37,680 bases of DNA from an uncultured Clostridia bacterium (GTDB lineage Bacteria; Bacillota; Clostridia; Christensenellales; Borkfalkiaceae), in the NCBI GenBank assembly GCA_947625695.1, contig CANQPO010000015.1, positions 1-37,680 on the forward strand, given 5' to 3'. Position numbers and translations under genes: made by a program. A model generated the notes under the pieces. It did no database searches. It was not told the origin of the DNA and saw only the letters and a program-made list of their open reading frames with translations. Positions 6,424 through 14,669 of the stretch are shown piece after piece (within the stretch, counting starts at the first letter, position 1; the number at the start of each line of letters is the position of its first letter).

Positions 6424-7728
6424 ATGAAATACGAAGTAAAACCCGCAGAAAAGAGCACCGTCAAGATCACGATCACCTTCACCCCCGAAGAGTGGGCGGA
6501 GGCGAACAACAAGGCCTATGTTCAGAACAGAAGCAAATACGCGGTCAACGGGTTCCGCAAGGGGAAGGTTCCCAAGCACGTCCTCGAAATGTACTACGGC
6601 AAGGGACTCTTTTATGAGGAAGCGCTCAACCTGCTCTACTACGACCACTACGGCAAGATCCTCGAGGCGGAGAAGGAACATTTCACCGCGGTGGGCGATC
6701 CCGCGCTCTCCCTCGGCGAAAACTTCTCGGAGGAGAACGTCGTCCTCATTGCCGACGTGCCCGTAAAGCCCGACGTCACCGTCGGCAACTACAAGGGTAT
6801 AAAAATCACCAAGTATGAGTATACTGTTACGGACGCGGACATCGAGAAGGAGATCGAAAACGTGCGCGAACGCATCGCCGAGAGCGTGGAGGTCACCGAC
6901 CGTCCCGCGCAGATGGGGGACACCGTCACCATCGACTTTGTGGGCAAGACGGACGGCAAGGAGTTCGACGGCGGCACCGCCGCGGGCTACGACCTCGTGC
7001 TCGGCTCCCACTCCTTCATTCCCGGGTTCGAAGAGGCGGTCGTCGGCATGAACCTTAACGAAGTCAAGGACATCGACGTCACCTTCCCCGAGGACTATCA
7101 GGCGGAGGACCTCAAGGGAAAAGCCGCCGTGTTCACCGTCACCCTTCATAAGATCACGGGAAAAATTCTGCCCGAGCTCAACGAGGAGTTCGCAAAGAAG
7201 ATGGGCAGCGACAGCGTGGAGGCGTACACCGCAAAGGTGCGCGAGCGCCTCGAAAAGAACGCCGCTTCCCGCTCCCTCAACGAGACGGAGAACAGCATCA
7301 TCACCGAAATTGCCAAGACCGCTTCGGCGGAGATCCCCGAGGTTATGATCGACCGCCAGTGCGACGCTTCTTTGCAGCGCATGGAGTATAACCTCATGTA
7401 CCAAGGCATCAAGCTCGACGACTATCTCTCCTACATCGGCTCCACCCGCGAAGAGTACAAAAAGAACTTCGAAGAGGACGCAAAGACGGCGGTACTTCAC
7501 CAGCTCGTTGTGGAAAAGCTCATCGAGCTTGAAAACATCACCGCGACGCAGGAGGAGATCGACGCCAAAGTCGCGGAGCAGGCGGCGGAAGTGGGCAAGG
7601 AGCCCGAAGCATACAAAAAGAGCATGGACCCCCGCCAGCTGGAGTACATCGAGAACGACATCAAGGTGACCAAGCTGTTCGAGTTCTTGCAGGCAAATAA
7701 CGAAATGGTCCCTGCGGAGGAGAAATAA
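6424..7728 (+). CDS. tig: Trigger factor (ribosome-associated chaperone and prolyl isomerase)
   Basis: Binds nascent chains at the ribosomal exit tunnel and has peptidyl-prolyl isomerase activity. The 434-aa length is typical. The ribosome-docking loop GFRKGKVPK is at residues 43-51, as in E. coli. An FKBP-type domain runs from about 150 to 245 (GDTVTIDFVGKTDG, then FIPGFEEAVVGM), followed by the helical C-terminal arms (PELNEEFAKKMG, and the QEEIDAKVAEQAAEVGK segment). The AGGAG 8 nt before the ATG supports the start. The stop codon is immediately followed by the clpP ATG, and clpX comes next: the standard tig-clpP-clpX order. Confidence 0.98.
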   Translation: MKYEVKPAEKSTVKITITFTPEEWAEANNKAYVQNRSKYAVNGFRKGKVPKHVLEMYYGKGLFYEEALNLLYYDHYGKILEAEKEHFTAVGDPALSLGENFSEENVVLIADVPVKPDVTVGNYKGIKITKYEYTVTDADIEKEIENVRERIAESVEVTDRPAQMGDTVTIDFVGKTDGKEFDGGTAAGYDLVLGSHSFIPGFEEAVVGMNLNEVKDIDVTFPEDYQAEDLKGKAAVFTVTLHKITGKILPELNEEFAKKMGSDSVEAYTAKVRERLEKNAASRSLNETENSIITEIAKTASAEIPEVMIDRQCDASLQRMEYNLMYQGIKLDDYLSYIGSTREEYKKNFEEDAKTAVLHQLVVEKLIELENITATQEEIDAKVAEQAAEVGKEPEAYKKSMDPRQLEYIENDIKVTKLFEFLQANNEMVPAEEK

Positions 7729-8322
7729 ATGAACGAAAAGAACGTACTCATTCCCTATGTTGTAGAGCGCACTTCGGGCGGCGAGCGGAGCTACGACCTC
7801 TATTCCCGCCTCCTTGAGGACCGCATCATCTTCCTGAGCGGGGAGATCGACGACGCAACGGCAAACACCGTCGTCGCCCAGCTCATCTATCTTGAAGGGA
7901 AGGACCCCTCCAAGGACATCAGCCTCTACATCAACAGCCCCGGCGGCTCCGTTTCGGCGGGACTTGCGATCTACGACACGATGAACTACATCAAGTGCGA
8001 CGTTTCCACCATCTGCATCGGCATGGCGGCGAGCATGGCGGCATTCCTGCTCTCCTCGGGCGCGCGCGGCAAGCGCTATGCGCTCAAGAACAGCGAGGTG
8101 ATGATCCACCAGCCCCTCGGCGGCGCACAGGGACAGGCGAGCGACATCCGCATTCAGGCGGAGCACATTCTGCGCATCAAGCAGAAAATGAACGCCATTC
8201 TCGCCCGCAACACCTGCAAGACGGTGCAGGAGATCGAACGGGACACGGACAGAGACAACTATCTCACCGCCGACGAGGCCCTTCAGTACGGACTCATCGA
8301 CAGGGTGTACGAAAAGCGTTAA
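7729..8322 (+). CDS. clpP: ATP-dependent Clp protease proteolytic subunit
   Basis: Serine peptidase that forms the double-heptamer chamber fed by ClpX and ClpC. At 197 aa the protein is a normal ClpP. The catalytic triad is Ser102 (GMAASMAAF), His127 (MIHQPLGG) and Asp176 ([10 protein letters not shown]), a constant +5 offset from mature E. coli ClpP, so there is little or no propeptide beyond the usual. The ATG directly abuts the tig TAA, indicating translational coupling. The purine-rich end of tig (GGAGGAGAAA) serves as ribosome-binding site. The matching ATPases are encoded just downstream (clpX) and at the end of the window (clpC). Confidence 0.98.
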   Translation: MNEKNVLIPYVVERTSGGERSYDLYSRLLEDRIIFLSGEIDDATANTVVAQLIYLEGKDPSKDISLYINSPGGSVSAGLAIYDTMNYIKCDVSTICIGMAASMAAFLLSSGARGKRYALKNSEVMIHQPLGGAQGQASDIRIQAEHILRIKQKMNAILARNTCKTVQEIERDTDRDNYLTADEALQYGLIDRVYEKR

Positions 8323-8369
8323 AGCTGCGTGCGGCGTTCGGGCACGAAAAAACCGACCTTAGGAGCAAT

Positions 8370-9602
8370 ATGTCAAAATACGAACAAAGCTGTTCTTTCT
8401 GCGGAAAGGAAAAATCCAAGACGAGGAAGCTCATCGCGGGTCCCGACGGGATCTTTATCTGCGACGAGTGCGTGGAGCTGTGCAAGGACATCTTGGATAA
8501 GACGCCCTCCTCCGCGCCCGCAGAGCAGGTAGAGCTCAAAAAGCCGGCCGAGATCAAGGAAGAACTCGACCGCTATATCATCGGTCAGGACAAGGCGAAG
8601 CGGGTGCTCTCCGTGGCGGTGTATAACCACTACAAGCGCATCAACTCCCTTGCCGCGGGCGCAAAGGACGACGACGTGGAGATCGAGAAGAGCAACATTC
8701 TTCTCCTCGGGCCCACGGGCAGCGGAAAGACGCTGCTCGCGCGCACCCTTGCCAAAATTCTCAACGTGCCCTTCGCGACCAGCGACGCGACCACCCTCAC
8801 CGAGGCGGGTTACGTCGGCGAGGACGTTGAGAATATCCTCTTGAAGCTCATCCAGAACGCCGACTACGACATCGAACGCGCCCAGCGCGGCATCATCTAT
8901 ATCGATGAGATCGACAAGATCGCGCGAAAAGGGGAGAACGTCTCCATCACGCGCGACGTCTCGGGCGAAGGGGTGCAGCAGGCGCTTTTGAAGATCATCG
9001 AGAGCACGGTCGCAAACGTTCCCCCGCAGGGCGGCAGGAAACACCCCCAGCAGGACTGCATGCGCATCGACACGACGAATATCCTCTTCATCTGCGGCGG
9101 CGCCTTTGTGGGACTCGACAAGATCGTCAGCGCCCGCAAGGACGACACGGGGCTCGGGTTCGGCAGTAAGGTAAAGCTCGGCGAGAACGAAGTGGACTAC
9201 ACTCTTCTCGACGACGTCAAGCCGCAGGACCTCACCAAGTTCGGGCTCATTCCCGAATTCGTGGGGCGCATTCCCATCGTCGTTGCCCTGCAGGCGCTCG
9301 ACGAAAACGCCCTTGTCAGCATTCTCACAGAGCCCAAGAACGCCATCATCAAGCAGTATCAGAAGCTCGTCGGCTTCGACGGGGTGAAACTTACGGTGGA
9401 GGACGAGGCGGTGCGCGAAATCGCAAATACGGCAATACGGCTCAAGACGGGCGCGCGGGGACTTCGCACCATCATCGAGGGGATCATGACGGACATCATG
9501 TTCGATATTCCCACCGAGAAGAACGTGGAAGAGGTCATCATCACCAAGGACTGCGTGGAAAAGGGCGCGCGTCCTAAACTCGTGTACAAAAAGAGCGCGT
9601 AA
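8370..9602 (+). CDS. clpX: ATP-dependent Clp protease ATP-binding subunit ClpX
   Basis: AAA+ unfoldase that recognises, unfolds and threads substrates into ClpP. The 410-aa product starts with the C4 zinc-binding domain (Cys8, Cys11, Cys31, Cys34). The AAA+ module has Walker A GPTGSGKT at 114-121, the GYVGED pore loop at 147-152, Walker B IIYIDE at 175-180, and further on the GFGSKV ClpP-contact loop (the IGF-loop region) and GARGLR sensor-2 motif. The frame is open further upstream, but the ATG at 8370 is chosen because TTAGGAG precedes it and the protein then begins at the zinc finger. It lies 47 bp after clpP in the same operon. Confidence 0.98.
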   Translation: MSKYEQSCSFCGKEKSKTRKLIAGPDGIFICDECVELCKDILDKTPSSAPAEQVELKKPAEIKEELDRYIIGQDKAKRVLSVAVYNHYKRINSLAAGAKDDDVEIEKSNILLLGPTGSGKTLLARTLAKILNVPFATSDATTLTEAGYVGEDVENILLKLIQNADYDIERAQRGIIYIDEIDKIARKGENVSITRDVSGEGVQQALLKIIESTVANVPPQGGRKHPQQDCMRIDTTNILFICGGAFVGLDKIVSARKDDTGLGFGSKVKLGENEVDYTLLDDVKPQDLTKFGLIPEFVGRIPIVVALQALDENALVSILTEPKNAIIKQYQKLVGFDGVKLTVEDEAVREIANTAIRLKTGARGLRTIIEGIMTDIMFDIPTEKNVEEVIITKDCVEKGARPKLVYKKSA

Positions 9603-9623
9603 AACGCGGAATATATTTACGGA

Positions 9624-9657
9624 AAAGGCGATCCCAACGGTTCGCCTTTTTTGTTTA
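9624..9657 (+). terminator. Rho-independent terminator of the tig-clpP-clpX operon
   Basis: AAAAGGCGA (9624-9632), 10-nt loop, TCGCCTTTT (9643-9651), then a T-rich stretch. Confidence 0.88.
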
Positions 9658-9660
9658 TTT

Positions 9661-9905
9661 TTAGACTCCCCTGCTGTCCCTCGCGCAAGCGGGGGAAAGT
9701 GGCACGCAGTGCCGAAAGGGGGCAATATTCTTGCTGTCCCTGAAAGGGAAAGTACCCGCGTTAGCGGGGGAAAGGGTTCTCGAAAACCCCTCAGTCTCGG
9801 CTGCGCCTTGACAGCTCCCCCAATGGGGGCGCCAAGGGTTTGCCCCCCTCCTGAGGAGGGGGCGGGTGACGGACCCCCTCCGTGGGAGGGGGTAGGGGGT
9901 CTCCA
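9661..9905. repeat. Cluster of GC-rich intergenic repeats
   Basis: First part of the roughly 770-bp gap between clpX and the ABC ATPase. It contains CTGTCCCT...GCGGGGGAAAG modules at about 9670 and 9733, a CCCCTCAGTC...TGACAGCTCCCCC-AATGGGGGCGCCAAGGG module at about 9787-9840, and a CCCTCCTGAGGAGGG plus CCCCCTCCGTGGGAGGGGG hairpin series at 9860-9903. Related modules recur at about 10049, 26727, 27310 and 27487. Short open frames here are by-products of the repeats. Confidence 0.8.
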
Positions 9906-9934
9906 ATTACGTCACCTCGCCCCGCTTCTAATCA

Positions 9935-10024
9935 CGTCACCCTGAGCTCTGTCGAAGGGTGTCCGCATTATATTAAGGCGAGATTTCTCGACACGCCTCG
10001 TTCCTCGTCGGCTCGAAATGACAT
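9935..10024. repeat. Dispersed palindromic repeat (GTCACCCTGAG / CTCGAAATGAC type)
   Basis: Opens with CGTCACCCTGAGCTCTGTCG and AAGGGTG, has the core GCATTATATTAAGGCGAGAT shared with the copy at 6185, and closes with GGCTCGAAATGACATTT. The long-range ends resemble inverted repeats of a small non-coding mobile element. Confidence 0.8.
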
Positions 10025-10048
10025 TTTTGGAATGCTATTACGAAATAT

Positions 10049-10196
10049 GACCTGCCCCCACTTGTGGGGGCGCCAAGGGTTCTATTGTCATTTCGACCGA
10101 AGCGAGCAACGCGAGCGGAGTGGAGAAATCTCACAATATTAAAACTGCGGAAGAGATTTCTCGACACGCCTCGTTCCTCGGCGGCTCGAAATGACA
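10049..10196. repeat. Third tandemly placed repeat block before the ABC ATPase gene
   Basis: A CTGCCCCCACTTGTGGGGGC hairpin with the GCCAAGGGTTCT tail is followed by an element (10086-10196) with TGTCATTTCGACCGAAGCG at one end and CGGCTCGAAATGACA at the other, enclosing GAGAAATCTC and GAGATTTCTC arms. The sequence from about 10155 to 10196 nearly duplicates that from about 9982 to 10024. Confidence 0.8.
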
Positions 10197-10242
10197 TTTT
10201 AAGAAATGGGTTTCGTTTTGCCCACCATGCTGGTTGCTTTCA

Positions 10243-10262
10243 TTTCCCTATATATAGGGAAA
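10243..10262. promoter_or_regulatory. 20-bp perfect palindrome upstream of the ABC ATPase promoter
   Basis: TTTCCCTATATATAGGGAAA is fully self-complementary. It sits about 53 bp upstream of the -35 box and outside the repeat elements. It has operator-like symmetry; the cognate regulator is unknown. Confidence 0.5.
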
Positions 10263-10314
10263 AGCATTGTGCAAAATATACAATCTCGCGGGGTATGTTT
10301 GTGATAATTGCCTA

Positions 10315-10343
10315 TTGATTTTTTGCGCGGAAAGGTGTAAAAT
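10315..10343 (+). promoter_or_regulatory. Promoter of the ABC ATPase gene
   Basis: TTGATT (10315-10320), 17-bp spacer, TAAAAT (10338-10343), followed by a short leader with GGAGG before the ATG at 10373. Confidence 0.75.
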
Positions 10344-10372
10344 AGTTACAGAATTTGATTTTGGAGGAAATT

Positions 10373-11746
10373 ATGTCCGGTCTTTTACTCAAAGGCATCA
10401 ACAAAGTTTATCCCGGCGGCAACCAGGCAGTGTTCAACTTCTGCCTCGAGATCAGGGACAAGGAATTCATGGTATTCGTCGGTCCCTCCGGTTGCGGCAA
10501 GTCCACGACGCTCCGTATGATCGCAGGTCTCGAAGAAATTTCTTCGGGCGAACTCTATATCGACGGCAAGCTCGTCAACGACGTCGTCCCCAAGGACAGA
10601 GATATCGCCATGGTCTTTCAGAACTACGCGCTCTATCCCCACATGTCCGTGTACGACAACATGGCATTCGGCCTGAAGCTGAGAAAGGTCCCCAAGGAGA
10701 CCATCGACGAAAAGGTGAAGGCGGCTGCCGAGATCCTCGGCATCACCGAATACCTCTCCCGTAAACCCAAGGCTTTGTCCGGTGGTCAGCGCCAGCGTGT
10801 TGCCCTCGGCCGTACCATCGTCCGCGAGCCCAAGGTATTCCTTCTCGACGAGCCCCTTTCCAACTTGGATGCAAAGCTCCGTGCGCAGATGCGTACCGAA
10901 ATCAGTAAGCTCCATGCCCGCCTTGCAACCACCTTCATCTACGTCACCCACGACCAGATCGAGGCGATGACGATGGGTACCCGTATCGTTGTCATGAAGG
11001 ACGGCTTCATGCAGCAGGTGGATACCCCTCAGAACCTTTACGACTATCCCATCAACCTCTTCGTCGCGGGCTTCATCGGCACCCCTCAGATGAACTTCTT
11101 CCGCAACGCCACCCTCACGCAGGAAGGCGGCAAGGTGTATGTCAACTTCATCGGCGGCAACAAGATCGCTCTTCCCAAGACGGTTGTTTCCAAGATCAAG
11201 AACGTTGACGAATACATCAACACCGGCAAGGAAGTCACCCTCGGCGTCCGTCCCGAAGATATCCATCAGGACGATCTGTTCATCTCCAACTCGCCTGACA
11301 CCGTTGTCAAGGCGAAGATCGACGTCATCGAAAAACTCGGCGCCGAAATGCAGATCTACTGCGATCTCGACTACATGACCGACAAGACGACCATCGTTGA
11401 CAGCGTCTCGCAGATGATCGCGAAGATCTCCTCCCGTGCAGTTGTCAACCTCGGCGAAGTTATCGAGCTTGCATTCGACGCAAAGCACATCCACCTCTTC
11501 GACGGTTACACCGAAGCGACGATGCTCGAAAGAGACGAGCACTACGATGTGATCCCCGAGAACGCGGAAGGCGCGGCGTTCGTTCCTCCCACACCTCAGG
11601 AGATGCAGGCGCAGATCGACGCGGCGAGAGTCGTCACCAAGGAAATGAAGAAACAAGCCAAGCACGACGCCAAGATGGCGGCAAAGCGTGCGGCGGCGGA
11701 AGGCGGGGAAGCTCCCTCCGACGAGAACAAGCCCACCGAAGAATAA
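10373..11746 (+). CDS. MsmK/UgpC-type sugar ABC transporter ATP-binding protein
   Basis: Cytoplasmic ATPase of the CUT1 carbohydrate-importer class (MalK/MsmK/UgpC). The 457-aa protein has Walker A GPSGCGKST at 37-45, Q-loop Gln83, signature LSGGQRQ at 135-141, Walker B VFLLDE at 155-160 and H-loop His193. A regulatory TOBE region follows, with GVRPEDIH near 285-292. It is longer than the usual 360-380 aa because of a charged Ala/Lys/Glu-rich tail of about 70 residues. No permease or binding-protein gene is adjacent, which fits a shared ATPase serving several sugar importers, as known for MsmK. GGAGG precedes the ATG. Codon choice looks less GC-biased than in neighbouring genes, compatible with high expression. 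The actual sugar is unknown. Confidence 0.92.
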   Translation: MSGLLLKGINKVYPGGNQAVFNFCLEIRDKEFMVFVGPSGCGKSTTLRMIAGLEEISSGELYIDGKLVNDVVPKDRDIAMVFQNYALYPHMSVYDNMAFGLKLRKVPKETIDEKVKAAAEILGITEYLSRKPKALSGGQRQRVALGRTIVREPKVFLLDEPLSNLDAKLRAQMRTEISKLHARLATTFIYVTHDQIEAMTMGTRIVVMKDGFMQQVDTPQNLYDYPINLFVAGFIGTPQMNFFRNATLTQEGGKVYVNFIGGNKIALPKTVVSKIKNVDEYINTGKEVTLGVRPEDIHQDDLFISNSPDTVVKAKIDVIEKLGAEMQIYCDLDYMTDKTTIVDSVSQMIAKISSRAVVNLGEVIELAFDAKHIHLFDGYTEATMLERDEHYDVIPENAEGAAFVPPTPQEMQAQIDAARVVTKEMKKQAKHDAKMAAKRAAAEGGEAPSDENKPTEE

Positions 11747-11763
11747 TTCCGAACGAATTCACC

Positions 11764-11795
11764 AAAGAGCGCTCCTTGCGGGGCGCTCTTTCTCT
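11764..11795 (+). terminator. Terminator of the ABC ATPase gene
   Basis: AAAGAGCGC (11764-11772) pairs with GCGCTCTTT (11783-11791), followed by TCTCT. Confidence 0.82.
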
Positions 11796-11808
11796 GCCGC
11801 GGAAACGG

Positions 11809-11837
11809 TTGACAAACGCCGCAAAAACATGTAAGAT
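11809..11837 (+). promoter_or_regulatory. Promoter of the metal-exporter operon
   Basis: TTGACA (11809-11814), 17-bp spacer, TAAGAT (11832-11837), with AAAGGAGG before the ATG at 11868. Confidence 0.78.
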
Positions 11838-11867
11838 AGAGTTGATTTTTTCAAAGGAGGAAGGAAT

Positions 11868-12821
11868 ATGGGCGAAGTTTTTCTCGACGGCTTTTTAGAC
11901 GCTTTGAAGCTGCTTCCCTTTCTCTTTCTCCTCTATATCCTCATCGAGCTTTTGGAGCACCGCACCGCCATGGGACGCGCAGGCAGGGCGATCACGGGCA
12001 AATTCGCCCCCCTCATCGGCGGGGCGGCGGGGCTCGTGCCCATGTGCGGCTTCTCGGTGATGGCGAGCAAGCTCTTCCAAAAGAAGTATCTCACCGTCGG
12101 CACCTTGTTTGCCGTGTTCATTGCAACGAGCGACGAGGCGCTCTTGGTGCTCGCCCTCTCCTCCCTGCCCGCGCTCGAAAAATTGTATTCCATCCTCGCT
12201 CTCCTTGGCACGAAGTTCGTGCTCGCGGTGGGAGTGGGGTACTTGATTGATCTGCTCTTCAAAAAGAGGCGCGCCCCTCTTCCCGCATACGACCATGAGT
12301 ATGAACACGACCATGACCACGAGCTCGACCATGACCACGACCATGAGCATGAACACGAACACGACGGGCATGAAGTGGACGAGCTCTCCGTGTGCGAACA
12401 CAAGCATGAGAGCAAGTGGACGCTCTATCTCTTCTCTCCGCTTCTGCACGCGCTCGAGGTGGCGGGGGTCGTGTTTGTGTTCAACCTTGTATTCGGGCTG
12501 ATGTTCTACCTCATCGGGCAGGAGAAGGTCATCGGTTTTTTGCAAGGCGCGGGGTATTGGTACCAGCCGCTGTTTGCGGCGATCGTGGGACTTATTCCCA
12601 ACTGCGCGTCGAGCGTGGCGCTCGCCGAGACCTATGCGATCGGCGGCATCGGCTTTTCGGCCCTCCTCGGCGGGCTCGTCACAAACGCGGGGTTCGGCGT
12701 CTTTGTCCTCTTCCGCGAGGGGAGGGAATGGAGGTGCAACCTGCTCATTCTTTTTGCCATGTTTTTGCTCGGCGTCCTCGTCGGGTATGCCGCAGGCGCG
12801 ATCGAATATATCATGATATAA
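11868..12821 (+). CDS. Putative multi-span heavy-metal/manganese transporter with His-rich loop
   Basis: Integral membrane protein of the ArsP_2-like family (putative 10-TM heavy-metal exporters, often labelled putative manganese transporter). The two halves carry the same signature, GLVPMCGFSV at 55-64 and GLIPNCASSV at 241-250, pointing to an internal inverted repeat with a Cys in each copy. A central cytoplasmic-type loop (about 141-181) is extremely rich in His, Asp and Glu, with repeated HDHD and HEHE units and a Cys, as expected for metal binding. It is the first gene of a possible three-gene operon (22 bp to the next gene). The family call is good; the metal and the direction of transport are inferred. 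Confidence 0.78.
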   Translation: MGEVFLDGFLDALKLLPFLFLLYILIELLEHRTAMGRAGRAITGKFAPLIGGAAGLVPMCGFSVMASKLFQKKYLTVGTLFAVFIATSDEALLVLALSSLPALEKLYSILALLGTKFVLAVGVGYLIDLLFKKRRAPLPAYDHEYEHDHDHELDHDHDHEHEHEHDGHEVDELSVCEHKHESKWTLYLFSPLLHALEVAGVVFVFNLVFGLMFYLIGQEKVIGFLQGAGYWYQPLFAAIVGLIPNCASSVALAETYAIGGIGFSALLGGLVTNAGFGVFVLFREGREWRCNLLILFAMFLLGVLVGYAAGAIEYIMI

Positions 12822-12843
12822 TTGCATTTAAGGGAGGTCGGAC

Positions 12844-13914
12844 ATGTGTCTTGCCGAAAATTCCCTACCGAAGAGAAACGAAGAGGAGCACGAAGGAATT
12901 GTGTTTTGCGCGTTTGAGGAAGGGGTGCGGCAGACGCTCGGGCGTTCGGCGGGGAAGGTTCTTCTGCTCTCGGACGACGGTTCGCTCTCCCCGTTTGCAA
13001 CCTCTCCCCGCACCATCTCCGTCATCTTCGACGGAGACGTTCTGCCCCTCTTTGCAATGCCCGACGGCGTGTCCCGCATCATCGCTTCGGGCGGGCGCGA
13101 GACCCTCCTTGCGGCGCGCTATTTTGCGGACGTGAGGCAAATTCCCTGCACCCTCCTGCCCATAAACGCCGAGCTCTGCGGCGTGTTCGAGCGGAGCGGG
13201 GAAGTCGTTGTCGGCGGCAGAAAGGTGCATTCGCCGCTTGCGGAGGGGGAGACGGTGTGCGACGTGGAGCGGCTTTCACCCTCCCTTGCGGAAGGGGTGG
13301 CGCGCCTGCTTCTCACCCGTCTTGCGGCAGATGAGGCGGAGGCGCTCACAGCGTTCGGCATTCCCCGCCGCGGTATCAAGTCGGAGCTTCCCGAAACGGC
13401 GGAGGAGATCGTGCTCGAAAACGCGCGGGTCCGCCGCGCCGAACAGACGGCTTACGGCGGCGAGGGCGCGGTACTTTCCGAAATGCTCCAGGGGGAGGCC
13501 TGCCCCGCGTGGAGCGCATATCTTCTTCTCACGGCCCTCTATGCGGCGTTTTTCGAAAAGGGCAAGCCGCGGCGCTACGGCACTCCAAACTACCGTGTGC
13601 GGGCGGAGAGGGCGGGGGTGGAGTACGCTTCCATCTTCATTCCCTCGCGGGAAGAATATGCGGCGCGCGCTTTGATTTTGGAGCGGGTCCGCGCCCGTTT
13701 TATCGGCGAATTCTCATACCATATTGCAAAAAGAGAGGAATTTTACGCCCTCGTCTCCCGCTGGAGCAAAACGCCGCTGCCCGAGAACGGGGGAGACAGG
13801 GAGCTTCTTTCGCTCTTGCCCGAGCGCGCGGGGAGGGGGCTCTCCTCCATCATCCGCGATTTCGGGCTCATGGACTTTTACGATGACAAAGCAAGAACTG
13901 CTCGAAAAAATTGA
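12844..13914 (+). CDS. Uncharacterised 356-aa protein, weakly Fe-ADH/glycerol-1-phosphate dehydrogenase-like
   Basis: No firm family is recognised. GGGAGG precedes the ATG. Residues 78-108 (RIIASGGRETLLAARYFADV, then IPCTLLPIN) resemble the dinucleotide-binding GGGS...A...GIP...PT region of iron-dependent alcohol dehydrogenases and glycerol-1-phosphate dehydrogenases. The VCDVERLSPSLAEGVARLL segment resembles their DxxLL...P...AG stretch. The Asp/His metal ligands and the GGGS-D core of that family are not evident, so it may be a diverged, non-catalytic or re-purposed relative. The last 32 bp overlap the start of the NagD-like phosphatase gene, which implies coupled expression and perhaps a shared substrate. 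The similarity is by eye only. Confidence 0.55.
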   Translation: MCLAENSLPKRNEEEHEGIVFCAFEEGVRQTLGRSAGKVLLLSDDGSLSPFATSPRTISVIFDGDVLPLFAMPDGVSRIIASGGRETLLAARYFADVRQIPCTLLPINAELCGVFERSGEVVVGGRKVHSPLAEGETVCDVERLSPSLAEGVARLLLTRLAADEAEALTAFGIPRRGIKSELPETAEEIVLENARVRRAEQTAYGGEGAVLSEMLQGEACPAWSAYLLLTALYAAFFEKGKPRRYGTPNYRVRAERAGVEYASIFIPSREEYAARALILERVRARFIGEFSYHIAKREEFYALVSRWSKTPLPENGGDRELLSLLPERAGRGLSSIIRDFGLMDFYDDKARTARKN

Positions 13915-14665
13915 CGTCCTTTTGCTCGATCTCGACGGCACCGTCTACCTCGACGAAACGCCCATCGGCGACGCGAAAAACACCTTGGAGAGGTTGCGGG
14001 AAAGGGGAAAGCAGCTCATTTTCCTCACCAACAACTCCTCCAAGACGGAGGAGGAATACCGCCGCAAGCTCGTCCGTATCGGACTCTGGGGGGCAGGCGA
14101 TCTCGTCTACACCTCGGGCATGGCGACCGTCTCCTACCTCAAAAAGAAGCATGCGGGGAAAAAAGTCTATCTCGTCGGCACGGAGGCGGTGCGGGCGGAG
14201 TTCGCGCAGGCGGGCATTTTGCTCGACGAAGCGGACCCCGATCTGTGCGTGCTTGCCTACGACGTCGAACTCACCTTCGAAAAGATCAGGCGGCTCAATT
14301 TCTTTTTGAAGGTGGGGAAGCCTTTCATCGCCACCCACCCCGACGACGTCTGCCCCACAAAGGACGTCCCCATGCCCGACGTGGGGTCCTTCCTTGCCCT
14401 CTTCAAGCGCTCCTCGGGAAGAGACCCCGATCTTGTCATCGGCAAACCCTTTCCACCCATGGGGGAGGAGCTTTCCGCGCTCACGGGGGTCCCGCGGGGG
14501 AGAATGTGCATGATCGGCGACAGAATGCACACCGACGTCCGCTTTGCCGCAAACTGCGGCATGAAGAGCGTTCTGGTGCTCTCGGGCGAGACGACGCGGG
14601 AGACGATGAAAAATTTCCCCGATAAGCCCGACCTTGTTCTTGAAAGTATCAACGATATTTTGTAA
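13883..14665 (+). CDS. NagD-like HAD-IIA phosphatase
   Basis: Cytoplasmic HAD-superfamily phosphatase of subclass IIA (NagD / 4-nitrophenylphosphatase / phosphoglycolate phosphatase-like). Motif I is DLDGT at 16-20, motif II TNNSSKT at 49-55, motif III Lys188 in IGKPFPPMGEE, and motif IV GDRMHTD at 212-218. A C2-type cap lies between motifs II and III, and the 260-aa length is standard. The start at 13883 places the first beta-strand correctly and overlaps the upstream gene by 32 bp. The physiological substrate cannot be read from sequence. The neighbour's faint resemblance to glycerol-1-phosphate dehydrogenase makes a small phosphorylated polyol a possible, unproven candidate. Confidence 0.9.
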   Translation: MTKQELLEKIDVLLLDLDGTVYLDETPIGDAKNTLERLRERGKQLIFLTNNSSKTEEEYRRKLVRIGLWGAGDLVYTSGMATVSYLKKKHAGKKVYLVGTEAVRAEFAQAGILLDEADPDLCVLAYDVELTFEKIRRLNFFLKVGKPFIATHPDDVCPTKDVPMPDVGSFLALFKRSSGRDPDLVIGKPFPPMGEELSALTGVPRGRMCMIGDRMHTDVRFAANCGMKSVLVLSGETTRETMKNFPDKPDLVLESINDIL

Positions 14666-14669
14666 AGTT

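Noticed and set aside
6409..8166. 585-aa minus-strand frame opposite tig and clpP
   Set aside because: It spans two well-supported plus-strand genes and has no start signal or recognisable domain.
9661..10200. Possible CRISPR array
   Set aside because: Repeats are of different types, lengths and spacing, with internal palindromes and no regular unique spacers; no cas genes are nearby.
9661..10318. Several 70-86-aa frames on both strands in the clpX-ABC ATPase gap
   Set aside because: All are translations of the repeat elements; similar peptides would arise from every repeat copy.
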